A DNA stretch of 64,000 nt from Streptomyces sp. Y2F8-2 (GCF_014905555.1 NZ_BNGS01000002.1:496001-560000), one strand, 5' to 3'; positions 29,073-38,249 are shown, numbered from the stretch's first letter. Notes: generated by a model from the letters alone, not told the origin. Translations and numbers: made by a program.

Positions 29073-30569
29073 TCAGCTCACCGTGGTGCAGCGCGCCCCG
29101 TTCACCGTGAAGGCACGCGGCTGTGCGTTGCCGCCGTGCCAGGAGGAGAGGAAGCCGATGGCGAACGTGCCGTTCGCGGCGACCTGCTTGTTGTAGTCGG
29201 CGGCCTTCGCGGTGACCTCGGGGCCCTGCTGGGCGTAGGTGCCGTCCCACATCTGGGTGATGCGCTGGCCGTCCTGGAATGTCCAGTCGATGCGCCAGTC
29301 GGTGAGCGCCCTGGTCGAGGTCACCGTGACGGTGGCCTGGAAGCCGTCCGGCCACTGGTTGACCACCTCGTACTTCACCCGGCACGTCGGCGGGGCGGCC
29401 TTGTCGGGGCCGGAGGCGGTGGACGCGTCGTCGACCGGGCTCGTCGACGTGCCTTGCGGTTCGGTGTCGGAGTCCCCGCTCCTCGTCGCGCTGTGGGAGC
29501 CGGCCGGACGGGAGGTGGCGGGGGCGCCGGGCGTGCCGTCGCCGGCGGACGGGCCGCGGGGCGACGAGGGCAGCCCCGGCACGGTGACCGACTGGCCGGT
29601 CACGGCGCTGCCCACGGTGGTGTCGTCCCCGTCCGAGCTGCCCAGTTGCAGCAGCGAGACGGTGAGCGCGAGCGCGGACACGACCACGGCGGCGGCGAGG
29701 ATCCCGGTGCGGCCGATCCGCGGCCGCGCCTGGGCCCCCACGGTGATGCCCCGGTCCGTGCCCGCGTCCGCGCGCCCGCCGGTCAGTCCGGCCTCCGCCG
29801 CCCGGCGGCGCCGCTCCAGATAGGCGAGCCCGCCCCAGCCGATCACCCCGCTCGCGAGTGCGGCGGGAGTGCCGCCGCCGTGCAGCCTGAGGCAGGCTGC
29901 CGCCTCCGCGCACTCCACGCAGGTCGCGAGGTGCCGGGAGAGGTCTTCGGGCGTCTCCGCGCCCGAGGAGCGGGTGACCGCGTCGAGCAGCCGGGCGTAG
30001 CTGCGGCAGTCGGGGCCCATGGGCGTGTCGAGGTGGTTGCGCTGGCAGCGGTCCCGGAACAGGGCCCGTACCTGAGCGAGTTCCTCGGCGGCGGACGCCG
30101 GGTCCAGGCCGAGCCGGCGGGCCACGTCGGGCAGCGGCAGCGCCTCGACCTCCGCGAGCCACAGCAGGGCCGCGTCCGGCTCCTGCATGTCCTTCAGACC
30201 GCGCAGGGCGAGCGGGCGCTGGAGGGGCGGACCGGTGTAGCGCGCGGCGTTGCCGGAGTTGAGCCACAGCCGCAGTTCGGGGTCGAGGTGGTGTCCCCTG
30301 CCCTCCGTCTCCCAGGCGGCGGCGGTGGTGCGCACCGCGGTCAGCAGCAGGGGGATCCGGGGCAGGCGTGGTACCCGGCGCCCGGTGGCCTTCCCCTGGG
30401 CCTCGCCCGCGCGGACCTCCTGGATGCCGTGGGAGAAGGCCTCGGTGGCCAGCTGCCTGCCGACGGCCGAACCGGACGTGCACAGGTCGGCGTACGACAG
30501 GACCGCGTCCCAGCACTCCGAGAACAGCGCGGCCTCGGCGGCGTCCTGAGGGGTCGGCAGGTCGGGCAT
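29073..30569 (-). CDS. ECF-like sigma factor fused to zinc finger, membrane segment and CBM2 domain
   Basis: Length is 498 aa from the ATG at 30569 with AGGAG upstream. Residues about 1-175 look like a diverged ECF sigma factor (AAALLWLAEVEALPLPDVAR and RRLGLDPASAAEELAQVRAL resemble region 4). HLATCVECAEAAACLRLH is an H-x3-C-x2-C anti-sigma zinc finger (about 222-239). One membrane helix (ILAAAVVVSALALTVSLLQL, about 300-320) leads to a Ser/Thr/Pro linker and a C-terminal family-2 cellulose-binding domain with conserved Trp and two Cys (about 400-498). This resembles the actinobacterial ECF groups with large sensor extensions. It could couple contact with extracellular polysaccharide to transcription. 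Confidence 0.8.
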   Translation of the reverse strand: MPDLPTPQDAAEAALFSECWDAVLSYADLCTSGSAVGRQLATEAFSHGIQEVRAGEAQGKATGRRVPRLPRIPLLLTAVRTTAAAWETEGRGHHLDPELRLWLNSGNAARYTGPPLQRPLALRGLKDMQEPDAALLWLAEVEALPLPDVARRLGLDPASAAEELAQVRALFRDRCQRNHLDTPMGPDCRSYARLLDAVTRSSGAETPEDLSRHLATCVECAEAAACLRLHGGGTPAALASGVIGWGGLAYLERRRRAAEAGLTGGRADAGTDRGITVGAQARPRIGRTGILAAAVVVSALALTVSLLQLGSSDGDDTTVGSAVTGQSVTVPGLPSSPRGPSAGDGTPGAPATSRPAGSHSATRSGDSDTEPQGTSTSPVDDASTASGPDKAAPPTCRVKYEVVNQWPDGFQATVTVTSTRALTDWRIDWTFQDGQRITQMWDGTYAQQGPEVTAKAADYNKQVAANGTFAIGFLSSWHGGNAQPRAFTVNGARCTTVS

Positions 30570-30744
30570 GGGGGGCTCCTGCGTCAACTGCTTCCACAAG
30601 CAATAGTCAACTCACCCGAGAACCAAGGGAGTTGAGGGCCGTCTCAACGACAGGCCCAGAGCCTTTCACGGCTCCCACACAACTGACAAGCGGCGTATTC
30701 AAATGCCGTGCCGGTGGTTGCGCGCTGTGCAGTTGTACGGACCA

Positions 30745-30775
30745 GGGCCCCGCGGCGACTCAGCGCGCGGGGCCC
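30745..30775. terminator. Hairpin terminator after the radical SAM gene
   Basis: GGGCCCCGCG (30745-30754) pairs perfectly with CGCGGGGCCC (30766-30775) around an 11-base loop. It lies 13 bases beyond the minus-strand stop at 30788. Confidence 0.75.
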
Positions 30776-30787
30776 GTGATCACATCG

Positions 30788-32143
30788 TTACGCATGTGTC
30801 GGTTCTTCGGCCCCTTCGCCCACGGCTTCGTCCGCCGGGAGACTGTCCATGAACGAACTGACGGAGAACACCGCGCGGCCCGGGCCGGGCGGGCCGTAGC
30901 CGGGGGGCGAGGAGAGGCCGAAGTCGTCCATGGTGGCACGGTAGGCCTCAAGGAGCCGGATGTGGTATTCCAGCGGCGCGCCCTGGGGATTGGCCTTGCC
31001 GAGCGGGGTCGTGGGCTCCGGGCACCAGGTGGTGAAGCGGGGCGTGATGCCGTGAGACATGAAGAAGCGCAGACCCTCGGTGGTGGAGGCGATGGCCTCG
31101 TCGACCGTGGTGAAGCCGAAGGGCTCGGCCATCTCCACGCCCGCGACGAAGTTGGGGATCACGTTGCGCGCGCCGAAGACCTCCGCCGAGTCGAGGATGC
31201 GCCGATGCCACTCGTCCCGGCCGACGTACCGCTCCTTGCCGGGGCAGTAGAGCTCGAACAGGCGGCGGTCCCACACCTCGAAGTTGGGGTGGTAGATCTG
31301 GACGCCGTAGTCCTTGAAGCGCTGCACGTCGTCCTTCGGCAGCGCCTGCGCGACGACCTTGCCGATCCAGCGGCCCGGGAAGCGCTCCTCGATGGCCTTG
31401 GCGTAATGCCCGTAGAAGTCGGCCTCGTCACGGCCGGCCACCTTGGAGGTGATCGCGCCGCCGGTGAGGGTGTAGGCCGTGGACGCCTTCTGGGTGTCGT
31501 AGCGGTCGATGATCTCGAGCGCCTCCAGTACCTCCTCGACGTCCTTGACGCCCGTGTACGGCCGCCCGGCCGCCTTGTGCTGGCGCCAGTTGTGGTTGAT
31601 GTCGCAGTACTGGCACTCCTCCTTGGCGCCGAAGTACTGGCAGACCCGGAAGACGGTCAGATAGATCAGGTAGCCCCACTGGATCGTGGGGGCGACCTCC
31701 ATCACGGACTTCCCGTTGGAGAGGGTGTGCCGGTAGTACTCCGGCATGGGCGGCACGCCGACGTCCGCGATCCGCCTGCCGTCGAGGTACAGCCCGAGCA
31801 GGCCCTCGTCGTCGGCGGCGACCCGGTACGGCGAGGCGGGGTTCACCCGTACGGACACCACGGTCCGCCGCAGGTCGTAGGGGCCGCCGGTGAGAATGAT
31901 CTCCTCGGGCGGGCGGCGCAGCGCGGCCTCGCCCAGCTCCGGCAGGGTGCCGTGGTCGAAGGAGAAGATGAAGTACGACTTCGGCTTGACGTCGCCGGCG
32001 GCCTCGTTGGCGGTATCGCTGAGCGCCGACTGGTCGAAGGCGACTCCACCCCGCAGCAGGTCCTCCTTGAAGACGGCCTCCCGCGGCACGTGCGGGAAAC
32101 GCTCCATCAGGTCCTCGACCAGCGCGGTGCGACTGTCACCCAT
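30788..32143 (-). CDS. Radical SAM protein with CX8CX2C cluster motif
   Basis: Length is 451 aa from the ATG at 32143 with GAGGAG upstream. A small N-terminal domain (about 1-150) precedes a radical SAM barrel. The cluster cysteines seem to be Cys168, Cys177 and Cys180 (VCQYFGAKEECQYCDINHNW), spaced CX8CX2C instead of the usual CX3CX2C. Later motifs fit the barrel: AYTLTGGAITSK (the glycine-rich SAM-binding strand), YHPNFEVWDRRLFELYCPGK, and FVAGVEMAEPFG. The reaction is unknown. No peptide substrate or partner enzyme is next to it. Confidence 0.8.
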   Translation of the reverse strand: MGDSRTALVEDLMERFPHVPREAVFKEDLLRGGVAFDQSALSDTANEAAGDVKPKSYFIFSFDHGTLPELGEAALRRPPEEIILTGGPYDLRRTVVSVRVNPASPYRVAADDEGLLGLYLDGRRIADVGVPPMPEYYRHTLSNGKSVMEVAPTIQWGYLIYLTVFRVCQYFGAKEECQYCDINHNWRQHKAAGRPYTGVKDVEEVLEALEIIDRYDTQKASTAYTLTGGAITSKVAGRDEADFYGHYAKAIEERFPGRWIGKVVAQALPKDDVQRFKDYGVQIYHPNFEVWDRRLFELYCPGKERYVGRDEWHRRILDSAEVFGARNVIPNFVAGVEMAEPFGFTTVDEAIASTTEGLRFFMSHGITPRFTTWCPEPTTPLGKANPQGAPLEYHIRLLEAYRATMDDFGLSSPPGYGPPGPGRAVFSVSSFMDSLPADEAVGEGAEEPTHA

Positions 32144-32536
32144 CCCGTTCTCCTCGTTCCCGGCGTGTGTTGCTCGACTCCTCACGGTATGCCTCCGCCG
32201 GACGGCCGGACGTGCCGGGTCCCCGCACGACGCGCGCGTTGCCCGCTTCTGGCACCTTGCGCCGGATTTGTGGTCCAGCGACGTCGGAGGGGAGGCGATC
32301 GCAGGGAGCACCCGCCACGCCCGGACAGTACGCCCGGCGGGTGCGGGGCGAAGCCCCGCGGGGCGCACGGGCGAAGCCCCGCCGGAGTCGGCTGTCCTTG
32401 TCTCAACCGTGTTGCAGGCATGTCAATGTATGGGGCAGCTATCTCTCAGTGATCCTGGTTGCAGGTTGAGGAATCCGACAAGCACGGACCATCGATCGGG
32501 CACGAAGCGGTAACAGTGCCTGCCTACGGTCGCGGC

Positions 32537-32977
32537 ATGACTTTCGACCCCGCTCTCATCACCGGCAGCTTCGCAGTCGTCGAACCCCACGGCACCAAGA
32601 TCACCAAGTACTTCTACGAGCACCTCTTCGACAACAACCCGGGCGTCAGGGGCCTGTTCGCGCGGCACATGGAGGAGCAGGAGGACCGACTCTGGAACGC
32701 CTTGGGCGGCCTGGTGGCCAACCTCCAGGACACCGAGGTGGTCGTCCGCATGCTGCGAGGCCTGGGAGCCCGGCACGTGGGCTACGGCGCGCTGCCCGAG
32801 CACTTCCCGGCCGTCGGCGCCAGCCTGCTCGCCACCCTCAGGCACTTTGCGGGCGAGGCCTGGACGCCGGAGATCGAGGAGTCGTGGACCGCTCTGTACG
32901 GGGTGATCACCACCACCATGAGTGAGGCGATGGCCGAGACGGCCGCCGGCACGGCCGGGTCCACCCACAGCGGCTGA
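32537..32977 (+). CDS. Single-domain globin of the flavohaemoglobin type
   Basis: Length is 146 aa. The fold is a full-length globin: FAVVEPHGTKITKYFYEHLF with the distal Tyr (B10-like), and the proximal His in LRGLGARHVGYGALPEHFPA. The last residues (ETAAGTAGSTHSG) are a short tail, with no reductase domain. It may bind O2 or NO. No ribosome site precedes the ATG at 32537; a GTG 21 bases upstream is in frame, or the transcript may be leaderless. The next gene, ten bases downstream, is a related globin with a reductase. Confidence 0.87.
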   Translation: MTFDPALITGSFAVVEPHGTKITKYFYEHLFDNNPGVRGLFARHMEEQEDRLWNALGGLVANLQDTEVVVRMLRGLGARHVGYGALPEHFPAVGASLLATLRHFAGEAWTPEIEESWTALYGVITTTMSEAMAETAAGTAGSTHSG

Positions 32978-32987
32978 GGAGCGGCCG

Positions 32988-34175
32988 GTGGCCTTCGACC
33001 CTGATGCCCTCCGCCGCAGCTTCGCCGTCGTGGAGCGGCGGGCGGAGCAGGTGGCCCTGTACTTCTACGCCCACCTGTTCTCCCACAACCCGCACATGCG
33101 GGAGATGTTCCCCGAGGAGATGGGGGAGCAACGCGACCGGCTCTTCGCAGCGCTCACCCAGCTCGTCCTGCGTCTGGACAGCCCCGAGCGGCTGACCGGG
33201 TATCTGCGCACCCTCGGTCGGGACCACCGCAGGTTCCAGGTGAGGCCCGAGCACTATCCCGCGGTCGGAGCAAGTCTCATCGCCGCCTTGCGGTACTTCT
33301 CCGGGGGCGAGTGGACGGCAGAGGTGGAGAAGGCCTGGGCGGAGGGGTACAGCGTGATGGCCAACACCATGATCGACGCCGCCCGCCAGGCCGATGCCGA
33401 GAGCCCGGCCTGGTGGGAGGCGCGCGTGGTGGCACACCACCGGCCCGTGCCGGATGTCGCCGTGCTCACTCTGGCACCCGACCGGCCCTACCCCTTCACG
33501 CCTGGCCGGAACCTGAGCCTCTGCAGCGAACGGGTGCCCCGGGTGTGGCGGCCGTACTCGATTGCCAACGCACCGCGCGCCGACGGGACCATGGAGATCC
33601 ACGTCCGGAAGGTGCCGGGCGGTCGGCTCAGCACCGCGCTGGTGGACCGCGTCGCGCCAGGTGAGCGGGTCCGGTTGGGCGCGCCCACCGGTGATGTCCG
33701 GCTCGATCCCGGCGCGACCCGGCCCCTGCTGGCGGTGGCGGGCGGTACGGGCTGGGCGCAGACGCGGTCCCTTCTGGAGCACCAGGCGGTTTCCCAACCG
33801 CAGCGGCGCGCAGTGGTCTTCGTCGGTGCCCGATCGGAGGCGGACCTCCACGATCTGCCCGCGATCCGGACGATGGCCGGGCGGTGGCCGTGGCTCGAGG
33901 TCGTCATCGCCGCCCCGGCCGCTCGGCTGCTGCGTGCGCGACTGGTTGAGCGCGGCAGTTGGGCCGGGTACGACGGGTACCTCAGCGGGCCACCGGAGAT
34001 GGTCGCCGAGATGGTGCGGCTGCTGGTTGCGCAGGGTGCGGATCCGGCCTCGCTGCATCATGACCCGCTACCGGTCACCGGTGCCCGCGGCCCTCGCTCC
34101 GGTGCCGCCGACTGGTTCCTGGAGCGGCGGGACATTCCCTGGATCAACCGCGCCGAACTCGGCGGCAGATGGTGA
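32988..34175 (+). CDS. Flavohaemoglobin-like protein (globin plus FAD/NAD reductase)
   Basis: Length is 395 aa from a GTG at 32988 with GAGGAG upstream. The globin domain (about 1-138) has YFYAHLFSHNPHMREMF and the proximal His within TLGRDHRRFQVRPEHYPAVG. The reductase part has the FAD motif RVWRPYSIANAPR (about 183-195), the NAD(P) motif AVAGGTGWAQTRSLLEH and a C-terminal LSGPPEMVAEMVRLL. Such enzymes oxidise NO to nitrate using O2 and NAD(P)H. The globin halves of this and the previous gene are alike throughout, which points to a tandem duplication. The pair is likely cotranscribed. Confidence 0.9.
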   Translation: MAFDPDALRRSFAVVERRAEQVALYFYAHLFSHNPHMREMFPEEMGEQRDRLFAALTQLVLRLDSPERLTGYLRTLGRDHRRFQVRPEHYPAVGASLIAALRYFSGGEWTAEVEKAWAEGYSVMANTMIDAARQADAESPAWWEARVVAHHRPVPDVAVLTLAPDRPYPFTPGRNLSLCSERVPRVWRPYSIANAPRADGTMEIHVRKVPGGRLSTALVDRVAPGERVRLGAPTGDVRLDPGATRPLLAVAGGTGWAQTRSLLEHQAVSQPQRRAVVFVGARSEADLHDLPAIRTMAGRWPWLEVVIAAPAARLLRARLVERGSWAGYDGYLSGPPEMVAEMVRLLVAQGADPASLHHDPLPVTGARGPRSGAADWFLERRDIPWINRAELGGRW

Positions 34176-34189
34176 TCCGGACGCGTCTC

Positions 34190-34216
34190 GAGGGCGGCGC
34201 TCCTGGCGCCGCCCTC
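34190..34216. terminator. Hairpin terminator after the flavohaemoglobin gene
   Basis: GAGGGCGGCGC (34190-34200) pairs perfectly with GCGCCGCCCTC (34206-34216) around a five-base loop, followed by a short pyrimidine tract. It lies between convergent genes and can serve both. Confidence 0.82.
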
Positions 34217-34246
34217 CTCTTCAGGCCCCGTGGGCCACTGCGGGGG

Positions 34247-34783
34247 TCACTTGATGATCGTGGAGCACGATACGCTCGAGTATTTGCCCGGCGCGGTTCT
34301 CTCGGTGACGACATGTCCGTCGACGCTCACTGAGCAGGAGATCGAGGAAGACTGGCCGTTGAACGCCATCACCTGCGCGACGGCAGCTCCCGGACCCACC
34401 GTGACATCGAGCTCCTTGCGCCAGGGGAGGGTGGCGCCGTCCACCTTCCCGGTGGTGTTGACGCCGTCGGTCGCATAGGTGATCTCGGGTGACTTGCCGC
34501 CTTCGCCGGTCACTTCATAGACAACTCTGTGCCGGGTCGGCGCGAGCGGGTTCCGCCGCTGATCCTGAGCGGTCGGCGACGTGCGCGCTCCGGCAGTGCT
34601 GACCGCCGCGACGACGGCTCCGGTCACCGCGAGTGCGGTCACACCGAGCAGCCACGGCACCCACCGCCTACGCCCGTGCGCGTGTTCGCGGCTGCCGCTC
34701 CGCGTCCTTGGCCTCCGGGGGCGGGCGGTCGCCTCCGTCACCGGCCGGCTTTCAACGGGAGAGTCCGTCTCGCTCACCTGCAT
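34247..34783 (-). CDS. MmpS-family membrane-anchored protein
   Basis: Length is 178 aa. A basic cytoplasmic N terminus (RPRRPRTRSGSREHAHGRRR) is followed by one membrane helix (WVPWLLGVTALAVTGAVVAA) and an extracellular beta domain (HRVVYEVTGEGGKSPEITYA, then LPWRKELDVTVGPGAAVAQV and ISCSVSVDGHVV with a paired cysteine). This is the MmpS layout. MmpS proteins normally assist MmpL exporters; no MmpL gene is near, so it is an orphan here. The ATG at 34783 has GAGAG upstream. Confidence 0.83.
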   Translation of the reverse strand: MQVSETDSPVESRPVTEATARPRRPRTRSGSREHAHGRRRWVPWLLGVTALAVTGAVVAAVSTAGARTSPTAQDQRRNPLAPTRHRVVYEVTGEGGKSPEITYATDGVNTTGKVDGATLPWRKELDVTVGPGAAVAQVMAFNGQSSSISCSVSVDGHVVTERTAPGKYSSVSCSTIIK

Positions 34784-35380
34784 ATGCGCGCTCTCGCTTT
34801 CTTGTCGGACGGGAGTTGCGGGAGACCCAAGGAAAATAAAGTCGAATTAATTCTTTAAAGTCGCCGGCCAGCGATTTTCGATGAGCCGAGAGGCGGACGA
34901 AGGGCCGGGATCTGCGTTCAGGGACCGAGTCGAAACGAGCCTCCTGCCACACCGGACGAACCTTTCAGTGAAAGTACCACAACTCCAGTCGCGCCGTAAG
35001 GGATAAATAAATACGCGACATCAGTGCGGCAGCGGTAAGCCATCTGACCTGGAAGGATACCCACTCATACATGCGCCACCCTGTCGCACCTTTACTTGCC
35101 GAAATCCCCGAAGCCGACGTCGACTTCTTCCATCACACGCACCGACCCAAGACGATGATCTCAAGTTGACTTCGCCTTAATCATGCAGAGACCGGGTGGA
35201 CATAAAACCTGAAGAGATTCCTCCCTACCACTTCTGACGGCGACCCAGGTTTCCAGGAGGATGTCGCGGTTCAGGTGACGGATTCACTGTCTGCAAACAC
35301 CGCGCAATTAGGCACGAAAAACAATGTGCCGTCCGGAGTGGCTTGCCGGTGTGTGCAGGTAACGGATGAAAGGGATGACG
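34784..35380. promoter_or_regulatory. AT-rich 597-base divergent region
   Basis: No gene is supported. The region is markedly AT-richer than its surroundings, for example around 34836-34860 (AAATAAAGTCGAATTAATTC) and 35000-35015 (GGATAAATAAATACG). It separates the MmpS-like gene from the copper locus and probably holds both promoters and a long leader for the cupredoxin/propeller gene. I could not identify a copper-regulator box. Confidence 0.4.
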
Positions 35381-38203
35381 ATGCGCTTGCAGCGCATGTT
35401 CTCGTCCGGCAGACGCCGGCACGTCCAGCGCGGGAGGCCGCGCGCCACGGCGGCGGTCGCGGCGCTGTCGCTGAGCCTGCTCGGTGTCGGGCTGACCGCC
35501 CCGCCGGCCTCGGCGGCGACGTACTCGGTGTCGTTGAAGAACCTTCAGTACAACCCGCCGACGCTCGACGTGCAGGTCGGCGATTCGGTGACCTGGTCGA
35601 ACGACGAGACCAACGGGGTTACGCACAGTGTCACCGGGGGCGATCTCAACTCGCCCGACCTGGCCCCCGGCGCGAAGTACTCCTTCACGTTCTCGTCGCC
35701 GGGTACGTTCAGCTACCACTGCCGCTTCCACCCGGACATGCAAGGCACCGTGGTGGTTGGCGGAAGCAGCTCCTCGCCCTCGCCCACTTCCAGTGCCACG
35801 GCGTCGCCGACGGCTTCGCCCACCCCGAGCGGAAGCGCGTCGCCGACCCCGTCGCCGTCCTCCAGCAGCACTGCGACGTCGCCGGCGCCCACCTCCAGTG
35901 GCGGGGGCGCCCCGGTGGGCGCGGGACCGCTGCCCGTCTCCTTCCACCTCAACGACACAGCGGGCTCGTGGTACAACACCAACCTCAGCCTGTTCGGCAC
36001 CAAGTCGCTGGCTGTGGCAGAGCTGCCGCGGGTGCCGCTCAGCAGCGCCTCGGCCGCCACACCCACCTCGACCAGCGGTGGCCTGCTCGGCGGCACGACC
36101 TCCACCGTGACCAATACCACCTCCAGCCTGCTCGGCGGTGCGCTCGGCACCGGTGCGCTGTCGGGCACCGACGCCCTCAACCTGCTGAACGGTGACCTCC
36201 AGGGGCTGCAGGACTTCACCTTCAACACGGCCTCGGCTCCCAACGTCGGCCAGCTCGGTGTCGACCCGCTGAAACTGCTCGGCCTCGACAGCCTGAAGTC
36301 GTCGATCGCGACGATTCTGCCGTCCGGTGACCCCCGTGTCGCGAAGGCGACGTCGCTGCTGGACGAACTCGGCAAGGAGATGGCAGCCCAGCCGGCCAAC
36401 GCCCCGACCTCGCTGTCCAGCCTCCCGGTCAGCGCCGACCTGCTTCCTTTGCTGTCGGACATCCAGAAGTGGGCGGCCACCAACGACATCACCCTGCCGG
36501 TGACCGCCAACTTCGACATCTCGGCGCCTGCGGCCATGTCGGCCCACACGGTGTCGAGCCTCATCTGGCCGGACGGTGCGAAGGGCTTCCCCTTCGACCA
36601 GCCGGGTGCCTGGGTCGGTCAGACGAGCGTCCAGCTGACCAAGCCCGGCCTGTACGCCTTCGCCTGCAAGATCCACCCGATGATGCTGGGTGCCATCGTG
36701 GTCGACGACCCGCTCACTCCGGGACTGGACTTCGGTCAGAAGCTGCGGGTCAACGGCCGTGCCCTGAACGTGCCCTCCGACGCCGATGTCATCGCGGAGC
36801 TGGTGGACAAGTTCTTCAACATCACCACACCCGGCAACTGGCAGCGGTACAGCAACACCGAGGCCAAGACCTGGAACCCGTCGTTCCCGCCGGCGCCGAT
36901 CCTGATGTACGGCTCCGACGGCAAGCAGGAGCTCGTGCCCAGCCTCGACGCCTACCTGAAGAACAAGTTCAACACGCCGAAGACCCTTCCGGCCCTCACC
37001 CAGCGGCCCAGCACGCCGGGTGTCGGCGAGGTCTGGGTCGACACCGAGTTCGAGCGGTTGGCCGGCAAGACCAAGCCTGGTACGGCCACCAAGGTCAACG
37101 TCGAGAACTGGACCGTGGACCGCAAGGTGTCGCTGCCCCAGATCAACATGAACAACCCCCACAACATGTGGACGGACCGCGACGAGAAGTACATCTATCA
37201 GACCGAGTGGTTCGGCAATAAGCTCGACGTCTTCGACCGGAAGACCGGTCAGTACGTCCGGCAGGTGGAGGTCGGTCCCGACCCGGCGCACGTCATGTCG
37301 CGGACCGACACGGACCAGTTGCACGTCTCCCTCAACGGCGGTGGGGCCGTGATGGAGGTGGCTCCGGGCGGCACCGGGATCGACCGGCGCATCCCCGTCC
37401 AGTCCCCGGGCGAGCCGATCGCCAACCCGCACGCGCACTGGATGAGCGCCGACGCCAAGACCATGGTCACGCCGAACACCAACACCAACGACACCTCCAT
37501 CGTCGACATCCCGAGCGGCACCTTCCACAAGGACGTCGGCGGCGAACTGCCGCTGGCGACCGGCATGATGCCGGACGCCTCGAAGGCGTACGTGGCCAAC
37601 TTTCTCAGCAACACGGTCTCCTGCATCTCGCTCAAGGCGGACGCGTGCGAGGACGGCTCGTCCACCGTGCACCACAAGGAGATCGACCTCTGGAAGAACT
37701 ACGACCCGGTGAAGGGCGCGATCGGTCCCTTCGGCGGTCTGCCGATCCAGCTCCCGGTCAGCCCGGACGGCAAGGCGGTCCTGGTGGCGAACACGCTCAC
37801 CAGCAACATCTCCGTGATCGACACCAAGACGGACCAGGTCATCAAGTACCTCCCCTGCGACTCCGGTTGCCACGGCATCAACTTCGGTGCCAAGAAGGGC
37901 GGCGGCTACTACGCCTACGTCGCCAGCAAGTTCTCCAACGCGATGGAGATCGTCGACATTGACCCCAACGGGGACGGCGACATCTCCGACGCCAAGGTCG
38001 TGGGCCACATGGTCCTCGACCCGTCCGAGAACACCGCGATGGACGACACGATCGTCGGCGACTCGGGCATCGGCGGCACCGGCGTCCTGCCCATCCCACT
38101 GGTCTACAACGGCTGGTCACAGCACGTGCCCGGCAACGCCGTCAACGACCAGCTGACCTGCCGTCAGCGTAACCCGATCACCTACGGAACCGACTGCCCG
38201 TAG
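35381..38203 (+). CDS. Secreted cupredoxin / beta-propeller fusion protein
   Basis: Length is 940 aa from the ATG at 35381, preceded by AAAGGG; in-frame ATGs at 35366 and 35375 are alternatives. A signal peptide ends near PPASAA (about residue 45). The first plastocyanin-like domain (about 47-125) has copper ligands His in GVTHSVTG and C/H/M in YHCRFHPDM. A Ser/Pro/Thr linker and a Leu/Gly-rich spacer follow. A second cupredoxin region (about 330-450) has SAHTVSS and FACKIHPMML. From about residue 570 a YVTN/NosZ-like beta-propeller repeats patterns such as KLDVFDRKTGQYVRQVEVGP and ISVIDTKTDQVIKYL. It is probably an extracellular electron-transfer or oxidoreductase subunit paired with the next gene. 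Confidence 0.85.
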   Translation: MRLQRMFSSGRRRHVQRGRPRATAAVAALSLSLLGVGLTAPPASAATYSVSLKNLQYNPPTLDVQVGDSVTWSNDETNGVTHSVTGGDLNSPDLAPGAKYSFTFSSPGTFSYHCRFHPDMQGTVVVGGSSSSPSPTSSATASPTASPTPSGSASPTPSPSSSSTATSPAPTSSGGGAPVGAGPLPVSFHLNDTAGSWYNTNLSLFGTKSLAVAELPRVPLSSASAATPTSTSGGLLGGTTSTVTNTTSSLLGGALGTGALSGTDALNLLNGDLQGLQDFTFNTASAPNVGQLGVDPLKLLGLDSLKSSIATILPSGDPRVAKATSLLDELGKEMAAQPANAPTSLSSLPVSADLLPLLSDIQKWAATNDITLPVTANFDISAPAAMSAHTVSSLIWPDGAKGFPFDQPGAWVGQTSVQLTKPGLYAFACKIHPMMLGAIVVDDPLTPGLDFGQKLRVNGRALNVPSDADVIAELVDKFFNITTPGNWQRYSNTEAKTWNPSFPPAPILMYGSDGKQELVPSLDAYLKNKFNTPKTLPALTQRPSTPGVGEVWVDTEFERLAGKTKPGTATKVNVENWTVDRKVSLPQINMNNPHNMWTDRDEKYIYQTEWFGNKLDVFDRKTGQYVRQVEVGPDPAHVMSRTDTDQLHVSLNGGGAVMEVAPGGTGIDRRIPVQSPGEPIANPHAHWMSADAKTMVTPNTNTNDTSIVDIPSGTFHKDVGGELPLATGMMPDASKAYVANFLSNTVSCISLKADACEDGSSTVHHKEIDLWKNYDPVKGAIGPFGGLPIQLPVSPDGKAVLVANTLTSNISVIDTKTDQVIKYLPCDSGCHGINFGAKKGGGYYAYVASKFSNAMEIVDIDPNGDGDISDAKVVGHMVLDPSENTAMDDTIVGDSGIGGTGVLPIPLVYNGWSQHVPGNAVNDQLTCRQRNPITYGTDCP

Positions 38204-38215
38204 CGCCCTCCGCAT

Positions 38216-38249
38216 GGTTTGGGGAGCCGCTGCGGCGGCTCCCCAAACC
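38216..38249. terminator. Long perfect hairpin between propeller and multicopper oxidase genes
   Basis: GGTTTGGGGAGCCGC (38216-38230) pairs with GCGGCTCCCCAAACC (38235-38249), a 15-base stem with a four-base loop. It lies 12 bases after the stop codon and 26 bases before the next ATG, so it may end the first transcript or lower expression of the following genes. Confidence 0.82.
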
